Both the position numbers and the translations under genes were made by a program. DNA of 64,000 nucleotides from assembly GCA_040222995.1 (NCBI GenBank), contig JAVKBW010000034.1:62001-126000 (forward strand), written 5' to 3'. The notes below the pieces were generated by a model that was not told the origin of the DNA, searched no databases, and was given only the letters and a program-made list of their open reading frames with translations. Each line of letters opens with the position of its first letter. Position 1 is the first letter of the stretch. This document shows positions 34,625-41,328 of this stretch, in pieces. Origin of the DNA: JAVKBW01 sp040222995. Lineage in GTDB: Bacteria > Pseudomonadota > Alphaproteobacteria > UBA8366 > Aestuariispiraceae.

Positions 34625-35065
34625 CTGAAACAATTAAAGGTACCGGATACATTTCTTATTAAATTTGACGGTATTGATGCCGAGCATAGAGGTCTAGTTG
34701 ACCTACTGAACGGCCTGCGATCCAAGCTTGAAGACGGCAAGCTTCATGCTCTGAACGACCCCCTTGGCGAATTCTATCGTTTACTTGCGCTTCATTTTGA
34801 GCACGAGGAAGCTGAGATGCGGGGCATCGGTTACGATGCGATTGATGCGCATGTGGTGCACCACACGCATTGTTTAGAAAGAGTCAAAGAATTGGCGATA
34901 AAGTACCGTTCAGCCGGGTCACTTACAGAGAATATTCTGATTCAGTGTTTCGATACTATTATCGAAGACATTGCCAAAGCCGATCTGATGTTTGGTGAGT
35001 TTTTGGACGAGAAGGGGTTAAGGGAAGGCAGCGACTATTTAGGCCAGGCCCACACAATCCGTTAG
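34625..35065 (+). CDS. Hemerythrin-like protein with altered iron site and non-ATG start (Hr-B)
   Basis: The first ATG in frame (34817) lies in mid-domain, but the frame is open back to a stop at 34619-34621 and encodes a full hemerythrin fold. Seen from a CTG at 34625 (seven bases after GGAGA), the 146 residues contain H21 (IDAEHRGL), H57 and E61 (HFEHEEAEM), H76 and H80 (HVVHHTH) and D120. At the sixth position the usual histidine is aspartate D115 (EDIAKAD against DHIIKSD in Hr-C). This is one base from a His codon. An ATA at 34622 is the other possible start. The HD-GYP gene follows 65 bases later. Confidence 0.82.
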   Translation: MKQLKVPDTFLIKFDGIDAEHRGLVDLLNGLRSKLEDGKLHALNDPLGEFYRLLALHFEHEEAEMRGIGYDAIDAHVVHHTHCLERVKELAIKYRSAGSLTENILIQCFDTIIEDIAKADLMFGEFLDEKGLREGSDYLGQAHTIR

Positions 35066-35130
35066 CAGATACGCTGCGAATACTATAAAGCGATGACAAC
35101 ACCCGGAAAGCTATTTATGAATGTCGCATC

Positions 35131-36264
35131 TTGAAAAATTTGGAAGCGGAATTGCTTGCCTTCTCAAAGCGGGAATTCGTTACCGACCATGACATCTACA
35201 GAAAGCTTTTAAGTCTGTCTCTAGAGTATGCCGACGGCGACATCGGTTACTTTCATCTGTATGACGAAGAACATGGGCAAGTGCGACTGCCAATATGGAC
35301 CGATGCTGTTCTTAAAGGATGTCTGACGGACGAAGAAAGCCACTACAACCTCACAAATGCCGGTTTTTGGGCTGATTGCATCAGGCAGAAAGCAACTACC
35401 GTTCATAACCATGTTCAGACATCGAATGAGAAACTAAATTTGCCTCCCGGACATGTTGAGTTCGCTCATCATATCAGCACACCGATAGTACAAGATGGGA
35501 AAATTGTTGCAGTTATCGGCCTAGGTGGAAATAGCACTCCTTTTACGAAGGCGCATTCGATTGCATTGGAGCAAGTGGCATCTCGCGGATGGTCGGTTGC
35601 AAGTCAACAAGTTGCAGGTCGCCTGCAAAAGACGACCGCAGAGCATCAGAAATTTGACAGCAAGCCCACACGAGATTCGCTATTCGAGATGATCGTCACG
35701 ATTGGCAGAGCCATTGAGCTTCGAGATGAGTACACTTACCGGCATCAGGAAAATGTTGCGTACATAAGCGGCCGAATTGCGGCAACCATGAACCTGACCG
35801 AGGAAGAGCAGTTTGGCCTCTATCTCGGTGCTTCGATCCATGACATTGGCAAACTGGGGATTCCATCGCTCATCCTGAACAAAACTGGCAAAATGATTCC
35901 TGTCGAAATGGCGCTCCTAAAAATGCATCCAGAGTATGGTGCCAATATGTTTCTGGGCTCAGAGCTTCCCTGGCCCATCCACAAGATGATCCTGCAACAT
36001 CACGAGCGCCTTGATGGCTCTGGTTATCCAAATGAACTGACGCAAGACGATATTTGTATCGAGGCAAGAATTATCGCTGTTGCTGATACTTTCGATGCGA
36101 TGGCCGCTGACCGACCTTACCGAAAGGCGCCAGGAAGAGAGGCCGCCTTAGCCGTACTAATTGAAGGCCGAGGAACATTATATGATCCTTATGTCGTTGA
36201 TGCATTCAGAGCCTGTCTGAAAAACGATCCTTTGCTCAATGGAGAGAACTACCTCGAACGATAA
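35131..36264 (+). CDS. GAF-HD-GYP cyclic-di-GMP phosphodiesterase
   Basis: A 377-residue protein. A GAF-like sensor covers about residues 15-165 (DIGYFHLYDEEHGQVRLP ... STPIVQDGKIVAVIGLGG). The HD-GYP domain has H205 (YRHQENVAYISG), HDIGK at 237-241, H266 (MHPEYGANMF) and HHERLDGSGYP at 290-300, followed by ARIIAVADTFDAMAADRPYR. All residues expected for a dimetal phosphodiesterase hydrolysing cyclic-di-GMP are present. The only usable start is the TTG at 35131. It follows Hr-B closely in the same direction, so both may share a transcript. Confidence 0.92.
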   Translation: MKNLEAELLAFSKREFVTDHDIYRKLLSLSLEYADGDIGYFHLYDEEHGQVRLPIWTDAVLKGCLTDEESHYNLTNAGFWADCIRQKATTVHNHVQTSNEKLNLPPGHVEFAHHISTPIVQDGKIVAVIGLGGNSTPFTKAHSIALEQVASRGWSVASQQVAGRLQKTTAEHQKFDSKPTRDSLFEMIVTIGRAIELRDEYTYRHQENVAYISGRIAATMNLTEEEQFGLYLGASIHDIGKLGIPSLILNKTGKMIPVEMALLKMHPEYGANMFLGSELPWPIHKMILQHHERLDGSGYPNELTQDDICIEARIIAVADTFDAMAADRPYRKAPGREAALAVLIEGRGTLYDPYVVDAFRACLKNDPLLNGENYLER

Positions 36265-36538
36265 GTTTGCAACCTCTTGAGAAATTATCAAAAGGCGGAT
36301 GGATATTGGCTCGATCATAAACGACGAGGAAACCGTCCGGTTCTGGAAACTAACGATTAGAGTCGGGTCATCCTTAAATGGTCTGCTGTTTGCCAAATAG
36401 CTACTGGTTACAATGGCTAATCGAACGTTTAGGGATAATCCGCCCGATATTCATCCGATAGCGAAAAAGCGCCGGGGAACTGGATTATGACTGGGTAGCG
36501 CCAGAAACGGCCACGCATTTTTATCAACTATGCGAATG

Positions 36539-37000
36539 TCAGCTAAATTCGATCTCAATGTCTGAGAGCTTTTCGAGGTTACTTTTTTCAAAAGACCTTG
36601 CTTCAATGAAGGGTTTCATTCTGAGGTCTGACTTTATTATATGATCGACTAGCCACTGTTTAAGCAGGTCAGTAATTTCCTTCACAACCGACGCGTTCAA
36701 GATGTTGCCCTGCTTCTTAACATCATCAAACGCTAGTTCAAGGGTCCTTATAAGATGCTTGTGTTCCTGAGCATGTGATTCTCGATAGGGATAGTCTATT
36801 TCGTTCTGGATACTCTCTTCGCGTTTGAAATGAGTCTGCGCATAAAATTTGAGTGCGTATAATATTTCTAATCCTTCATCGTTCGTAAGGCCATCCGCTC
36901 CAAGCTCTTCAAAGCGGTTGATGATCTCTATCAGATGTCTGTGATCTTCATCTATTATGCTACCATCAACGGTAAGGTTATCTCGCCACACAAGTGTCAT
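36539..37000 (-). CDS. Bacteriohemerythrin (Hr-C)
   Basis: A single-domain hemerythrin of 153 residues with a complete diiron site: H20 (IDEDHRHL), H57 and E61 (HFKREESI), H76 and H80 (HAQEHKHL), H120 and D125 (WLVDHIIKSD). The short C-terminal tail is acidic. It probably binds oxygen. It lies between the HD-GYP and BLUF genes, facing the former. The 274-base gap to the HD-GYP gene has no coding sequence that I can support. Confidence 0.93.
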   Translation of the reverse strand: MTLVWRDNLTVDGSIIDEDHRHLIEIINRFEELGADGLTNDEGLEILYALKFYAQTHFKREESIQNEIDYPYRESHAQEHKHLIRTLELAFDDVKKQGNILNASVVKEITDLLKQWLVDHIIKSDLRMKPFIEARSFEKSNLEKLSDIEIEFS

Positions 37001-37192
37001 TTATAGATTGCCTCATATGAAAACTGTTAAAACTCCGATATCCAGACCTGCTGCTCGATTTTGTCCTTTGCACACCCGATAACAGACGTTACCAAGCGGA
37101 GCATAAACAGTTTGTTCAATGCCACAATTCGGATAATACGATTGCACGAAGCGTCATTATAAGGATTGGATAACGCGTGATCAGTAAAAGTT

Positions 37193-37609
37193 TTAAAGCG
37201 ATGTGTAGTATGCGTGCATAATATCATAGGCTTGCTTATCGCGGCTTTTTATAAGTTCGAGTCCATTCAGTTCGGAAATATCTAGGAAACCCTCTTCTTG
37301 GCGTAGTTCGTCCATCGACATTACTCGAAATCCCATTGACCAATCTGGGAATGCCCGCGTCGAGGTTTTCACGTCATCAAGAATCGTAAAATTTCTGTTT
37401 CGAACATCAGTTGAGATATTTTCACAAAGCTTGGCTATATCATCATGTTGTCCTTCGATACATTGGATAAAAAATGACCCAACGTGGATCAAGACGCCGG
37501 TGATTTCATGTCGAACATTCAAACTCCTAGCTTCAGCCAGCAGATTAATGAGGTCTTGATCCGTCATTAATTTCGTTTGCTGGCTAACATAAAGCACGCG
37601 CCGCATCAT
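37193..37609 (-). CDS. BLUF-domain blue-light sensor
   Basis: A stand-alone BLUF protein of 138 residues. The flavin-site residues are all present: Y7 (LYVSQQ), N31 (SLNVRHEITGVL), Q49 (GSFFIQCIEGQ) and the FPDWSMGF segment with W90 and M92. BLUF proteins bind FAD and change hydrogen bonding after blue light; single-domain forms act on partner proteins, often cyclic-di-GMP enzymes. An FNR-like box lies about 78-91 bases upstream of the start. The 40 C-terminal residues form the usual capping helices. Confidence 0.93.
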   Translation of the reverse strand: MMRRVLYVSQQTKLMTDQDLINLLAEARSLNVRHEITGVLIHVGSFFIQCIEGQHDDIAKLCENISTDVRNRNFTILDDVKTSTRAFPDWSMGFRVMSMDELRQEEGFLDISELNGLELIKSRDKQAYDIMHAYYTSL

Positions 37610-37686
37610 ACATGTACCCTTCTTCGATTGACGGGACAGACCGCCATTCCCGTTGCAGATATAACCTGTTCCTTGTAACGAAAACG

Positions 37687-37700
37687 CTGATCTAAATCAG
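37687..37700. promoter_or_regulatory. FNR/FixK-like box upstream of the BLUF gene
   Basis: CTGATCTAAATCAG has the TGAT-N4-ATCA core of the FNR consensus TTGAT-N4-ATCAA; only the two outermost bases differ, symmetrically. It lies about 80 bases before the BLUF start. This suggests oxygen-dependent control by an FNR/FixK/Anr-type regulator. It is not proven. Confidence 0.4.
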
Positions 37701-37975
37701 TTTATTGTGTCCCGCGAAATCTCCCACTCTATTGGTTTGATAAAGCGACCTCGCCCACCCCAACAGCCTTGTCAGTCCTACCTGCAGCTTTGGCAGGGTT
37801 TGGGCTGCTCCGATTCATAAGGTCAAAGGCAGCTTAACATCACGGGTTTTGTCATAAGAGCCACTGCGGAGCCCTTCTTCATATCCGCTTCGGGTCAGAT
37901 TCGGAAGTTTGAGAGGATCAATAAGTATATCCGTTTTAGATTTCAAAGCGGACTTAACAATCAACGAATAGCCGA

Positions 37976-37992
37976 TGTGCCCAAACTGTGCC
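37976..37992 (+). repeat. Arm-type repeat, right copy
   Basis: TGTGCCCAAACTGTGCC occurs here and at 28093-28109, near both ends of the island. Inside it, TGTGCC itself is repeated with 5 bases between. The left copy lies inside the integrase 3' coding region. The paired position suggests integrase or IHF-associated arm sites. Confidence 0.4.
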
Positions 37993-38100
37993 CATTTAGT
38001 TCTGTACTATTAGGTTTTATTAGGTGTTTTTTGGGTTTTGGTTGCGACAACACCCAAACATTTTGTTGAAATTCAATGGTTTAGTTGTTTACTCACCCTT

Positions 38101-38145
38101 TTCGTAATGCGGGGGTCGGGTGTTCAAGTCACCCACGCGGCACCA
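38101..38145 (+). repeat. Right attachment site (attR), tRNA-Thr 3' remnant
   Basis: A 45-base exact copy of the tRNA-Thr 3' half with CCA. It lacks the acceptor 5' strand, D arm and the 5' half of the anticodon stem, so it is not a functional tRNA. It marks the right end of the island. Confidence 0.9.
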
Positions 38146-38359
38146 CCTTCCCGAAATTCGTTGAATCCGAAACCGACGCTTTGCGATATCGGCTGCCTGA
38201 AGCGTGCCGACAGCACCGGTTTGTGGTTCCTGCTGTCCCGGTAAACACAGCCTTTTGAGGCGCAACAAGCGGCGCGGATCGCGAAAGGCATTGGCAAAAC
38301 AGGCCGATTCCCCATATCAGATGGGTGTACAACCGTGAATACGGGAGACGAAAACCATC

Positions 38360-38887
38360 ATGTCAGGCACGCGTATGCTGGCAACCAGCAAGTTTCTTTA
38401 CCTTCTAACCTTGTGTTGCGCCGTGTTTGCCGTTGCGCCGGCACAGGCGGATGAGGATCTCGGTCGTTTCAACGACTGGCAGGCCCACACCTATCAGGAA
38501 AACGGCGGCACGGTCTGCAACATGTGGTCCCGGCCGATCACCCACGAGGAAGACGGACGACCCCGCGGCGATATCTTCGCTTTCGTAACGCATCGCCCGA
38601 ACGACGGTGGCCGGCGGGACGAAGTATCGCTGGAAATGGGATACCCCGCCGATCCGAACAAGCCGGTCGTCGTGACGATTGGTTCCGGCACCTGGCAGTT
38701 TTTCTCGGTCGACAGCAGCGCCTTTGCCCATTCCTCAGATGATGCAGCCGTCGTCAAGGCAATGCGGGCCGGCAACAGAATGACCGTCGTGGGCGTTTCG
38801 ACACGCGGCACCGAAACCAGGGACGTCTATTCCCTGTCCGGCTTCACGAAAGCGCACCAGGCCATCAACAAGGGATGCGGATTCTAG
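38360..38887 (+). CDS. Invasion-associated locus B (IalB)-like exported protein
   Basis: A 175-residue periplasmic protein with a signal peptide (FLYLLTLCCAVFAVAPAQADED; cleavage after AQA) and an IalB-like core: FNDWQAHTYQENGGTVCNMWSRPITHEE, IFAFVTHRPNDGGRRDEVSLEMGYP, and the C-terminal YSLSGFTKAHQAINKGC with the second conserved cysteine. IalB proteins are widespread in alphaproteobacteria; a role in invasion is known only in Bartonella. The start may be the ATG at 38360 or at 38375. Confidence 0.85.
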   Translation: MSGTRMLATSKFLYLLTLCCAVFAVAPAQADEDLGRFNDWQAHTYQENGGTVCNMWSRPITHEEDGRPRGDIFAFVTHRPNDGGRRDEVSLEMGYPADPNKPVVVTIGSGTWQFFSVDSSAFAHSSDDAAVVKAMRAGNRMTVVGVSTRGTETRDVYSLSGFTKAHQAINKGCGF

Positions 38888-38900
38888 GGCGGTTCACGTT

Positions 38901-39305
38901 TCAGGAATTCGTTAGCCGGCTGACCCGTCCGGTCCTGATATTCCAGTGGAACAGGGCCGGCGCCAGAACTCTGTCATACAGAAAACAGGCGCACGGATAG
39001 ATGATTGGCAGAGAAACGACGCGCGCGATCCAGTTCAGCCGCGGTACGCCGCGCCAGATTGCCAGAAATGCGTCGACACCGCCCAGCAGGCGGCCATCCG
39101 TCGTCTCGACATAGAGCCTGCGGAGAATCTCGTCCTCATCGATTCCCCTGTCTTTCAGCGCCGCGCGCGACTGGCTGACATCGCACCAGTCCATGGATGC
39201 CTTGTCCGCCACCGCGCACTGCCGGTAATGATCGATCTCCGTCCGGCAGACCGGGCAGGCGCCGTTATAGTAGGTGGTCGGTTTTGCGTCCGATTTCTCG
39301 CTCAT
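38901..39305 (-). CDS. DCC-family (DUF393) thiol-disulfide-like protein
   Basis: A protein of 134 residues with the DCC pattern: YYNGACPVCRTEIDHYRQC near the start (CxxC), DWCDVSQSRAALKDRGI, RLYVETTDGRLLGGVDAFLAIWR and the end FLYDRVLAPALFHWN. The family has a thioredoxin-like fold and an unknown function. The open frame extends upstream past the divergent rlmN start, so I take the ATG at 39305 (an in-frame ATG at 39344 is possible). Confidence 0.83.
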   Translation of the reverse strand: MSEKSDAKPTTYYNGACPVCRTEIDHYRQCAVADKASMDWCDVSQSRAALKDRGIDEDEILRRLYVETTDGRLLGGVDAFLAIWRGVPRLNWIARVVSLPIIYPCACFLYDRVLAPALFHWNIRTGRVSRLTNS

Positions 39306-39389
39306 GCTCTCAATATCGATCGCCACCGAATAAAGGCAAGCCATCGCGCCGATTGCCGCAATGCCGTAAATTCTGTATGAACCGGCATC

Positions 39390-40574
39390 ATGACACAGGC
39401 TGCCAACCCTTCCGTGACATCCCCTGACCTGTCGGATTTTCTTCCCGGCGGGGCGCTTTCCCGTGAAAAACAGGCTGACAACGGGAAAACCTGGCTGATC
39501 GGACAAGACCGGGCTGCCCTGTCCGAGCTGGTTGCCGATCTCGGCGAGCCGGCTTTCAGGGCGAAACAGCTTTACCACTGGATTTATCATCGTGGCGCGC
39601 GCGATTTCGAGTCGATGACTAATGTGTCGAAGACCCTGCGGGCGAAACTGTCGGAAATCGCCAGTCTGGATCGCCCCGCCGCCACATCGCATCAGGTATC
39701 TGAAGACGGCACCCGGAAATGGCTGTTCCGTTTTGCCGACGGCAACGAGGCTGAAACGGTGTTCATTCCCGATGCCGATCGCGGCACCCTGTGCGTTTCA
39801 AGCCAGGTCGGCTGCACCCTGACCTGCACCTTTTGCCATACCGGTACGCAGCGCATGGTGCGCAACCTGACCGCAGGTGAAATCGTGGCGCAATTGATGG
39901 TCGCCCGCGACACGCTGGGCGACTGGAACCTGCCGGGTGACGAACGGCGGCTGACCAATGTCGTGTTCATGGGCATGGGTGAGCCCTTGTACAACACCGA
40001 CAATGTCATCGCGGCGATCAACTTGATGACCGATGGCGACGGCATCAGCCTGTCGCGCCGGCGGGTAACCGTTTCGACGTCCGGCGTTGTCCCCGATATT
40101 GAAAAAGTCGGGGCCGAAACAGGGGCGTTGCTGGCGATTTCCCTGCATGCGGTGCGCGACGAGTTGCGCGACGTTCTGGTGCCGATCAACAGGAAGTTTC
40201 CGCTGAAGACCCTGCTGCAGGCGGTTCGGGCCTATCCGGGTCTCGGCAATGCCAAACGGGTTACGTGGGAATACGTCATGCTGAAAGGCGTCAACGACAG
40301 CATCGCGGACGCCAAGGCCCTGGTTCAGTTAATCAAGGGCATCCCGTCGAAGATCAATCTTATCCCGTTCAACCCGTGGCCGGGTACGGATTATGACTGT
40401 TCCGACGACGAAACCATCGAGAAGTTTGCCCAGGTGGTCTGGGATGCCGGCTATTCCGCGCCGATTCGCACGCCGCGCGGCCGCGACATTCTGGCCGCCT
40501 GCGGCCAGTTGAAAAGCGCCAGCGAACGGGCCTCGAAGTCCAGACGATCCGACTCTTCTTCGGCGTCTGCTTAA
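39390..40574 (+). CDS. rlmN: Dual-specificity 23S rRNA/tRNA adenine-C2 methyltransferase
   Basis: Radical SAM methyltransferase that modifies A2503 of 23S rRNA and A37 of tRNAs. The 394-residue protein has the radical SAM motif GCTLTCTFCHTGTQ, then VFMGMGEPLYN, VTVSTSGVVPDIEKV, LAISLHAVRDELRDVLVPIN, NLIPFNPWPG and a C-terminal DILAACGQL that contains the methyl-carrying cysteine. The last 20 residues are a Ser/Arg-rich tail. It is divergent from the DCC gene. Confidence 0.95.
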   Translation: MTQAANPSVTSPDLSDFLPGGALSREKQADNGKTWLIGQDRAALSELVADLGEPAFRAKQLYHWIYHRGARDFESMTNVSKTLRAKLSEIASLDRPAATSHQVSEDGTRKWLFRFADGNEAETVFIPDADRGTLCVSSQVGCTLTCTFCHTGTQRMVRNLTAGEIVAQLMVARDTLGDWNLPGDERRLTNVVFMGMGEPLYNTDNVIAAINLMTDGDGISLSRRRVTVSTSGVVPDIEKVGAETGALLAISLHAVRDELRDVLVPINRKFPLKTLLQAVRAYPGLGNAKRVTWEYVMLKGVNDSIADAKALVQLIKGIPSKINLIPFNPWPGTDYDCSDDETIEKFAQVVWDAGYSAPIRTPRGRDILAACGQLKSASERASKSRRSDSSSASA

Positions 40575-40676
40575 CGCCTGAGTCATCCAAAATTATCCGA
40601 TTATCACTTGCGTCTAATCCATGTTTGTCATATTTTTTTGCGAATGATTATTATTTGCAAATACTGAAAGACGCCG

Positions 40677-41231
40677 ATGAAACGCAAACCCGATCCGACA
40701 CGAAAGCAGCCCGGCCGCCCCGCATTCACCGATGCGCAATCCGGGCCGTCCTTGCTCGCTTCCCTGAGTTTCGTCGAACAGTTACTGGTCTGGTCGTTTC
40801 GAATGTGGATGCGGCAAAGCGACGAAAGCATCGGCGTTCTGTCCATGCTAAAAGAGTCATGGCGGTTTGCCCGCGTCGAACCGCTGTTCGGCACACTGGA
40901 TTCGTGCATGACGATCGTCGTGGTCACCGCGTCGCCGTCCCTGCGGATCGGCGTGCAGAACCAGCCCGTGCTGACACTGGATGAAGCACGATTGCTCGCG
41001 GTTCTGTCTTCGCTGCAGCAAAACGATATCGGCAGGGCGAAGGAAATTCTGTGCAGCCGGTTGCCGTGCGCGGCGACGCGGATCGGCGCACCCGTCTTCG
41101 ATACGCTCGCGCGCGGTCTTGGCCATGCCGGCCATATCCTGCCGAACCGCTGCTGGCCGCTGGCGGAATGGGACGACCTCGGCAGTCTGACACTGGAATC
41201 CGACCGGCTGTTTTCCAGCACCGCGCACTAG
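40677..41231 (+). CDS. Conserved hypothetical protein between rlmN and argG
   Basis: A 184-residue protein without signal peptide or membrane helix. It has a helical N-terminal half (LASLSFVEQLLVWSFRMWMRQ, VLSMLKESWRFARVEPLFGTLDSCMTIVV) and a C-terminal part with LTLDEARLLAVLSSLQQNDIGRAKEILCSRL. I do not recognise a domain. Spacing suggests it is separately transcribed or shares a transcript with argG, which starts 97 bases after its stop. Confidence 0.7.
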   Translation: MKRKPDPTRKQPGRPAFTDAQSGPSLLASLSFVEQLLVWSFRMWMRQSDESIGVLSMLKESWRFARVEPLFGTLDSCMTIVVVTASPSLRIGVQNQPVLTLDEARLLAVLSSLQQNDIGRAKEILCSRLPCAATRIGAPVFDTLARGLGHAGHILPNRCWPLAEWDDLGSLTLESDRLFSSTAH

Positions 41232-41328
41232 CCGACAATCTCTTCCGCAACCGTTTCACCGGCATTGCACCTTGGCGCGCGATGCCTATACTCCGCCGCC
41301 GTCTGGATCGTTTGGAGCGGGGGATTTC

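Larger units (their letters stand above)
28000..38145. mobile_element. Genomic island in tRNA-Thr (about 10.1 kb)
   Basis: Bounded by a 45-base perfect direct repeat of the tRNA-Thr 3' half (28000-28044 and 38101-38145). It carries a tyrosine integrase beside the intact tRNA, an excisionase-like gene, and cargo visibly more AT-rich than the flanks, with non-ATG starts and long intergenic gaps. Cargo: a DUF2188-like coiled-coil protein, MFS and DMT transporters, three hemerythrins, a GAF-HD-GYP protein and a BLUF protein. No conjugation, phage structural or replication genes were seen, so it is an integrative element of the minimal type or a decayed one. Confidence 0.9.
37610..38359. other. 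Right end of the island and attR junction; no gene
   Basis: About 750 bases without a credible gene. It contains the FNR-like box (37687-37700), a copy of an integrase-arm-like repeat (37976-37992) and the right attachment site (38101-38145). Sequence right of 38146 belongs to the chromosome and leads to the IalB-like gene. Confidence 0.55.

Noticed and set aside
36279..36293. A TTGA ... TCAA inverted repeat resembling an FNR box
   Set aside because: The two halves are separated by one base too many for the FNR spacing, and no gene starts nearby in a suitable position.
38101..38145. Second tRNA-Thr gene
   Set aside because: Only the 3' half from the anticodon loop is present; it is the island attachment site, not a gene.
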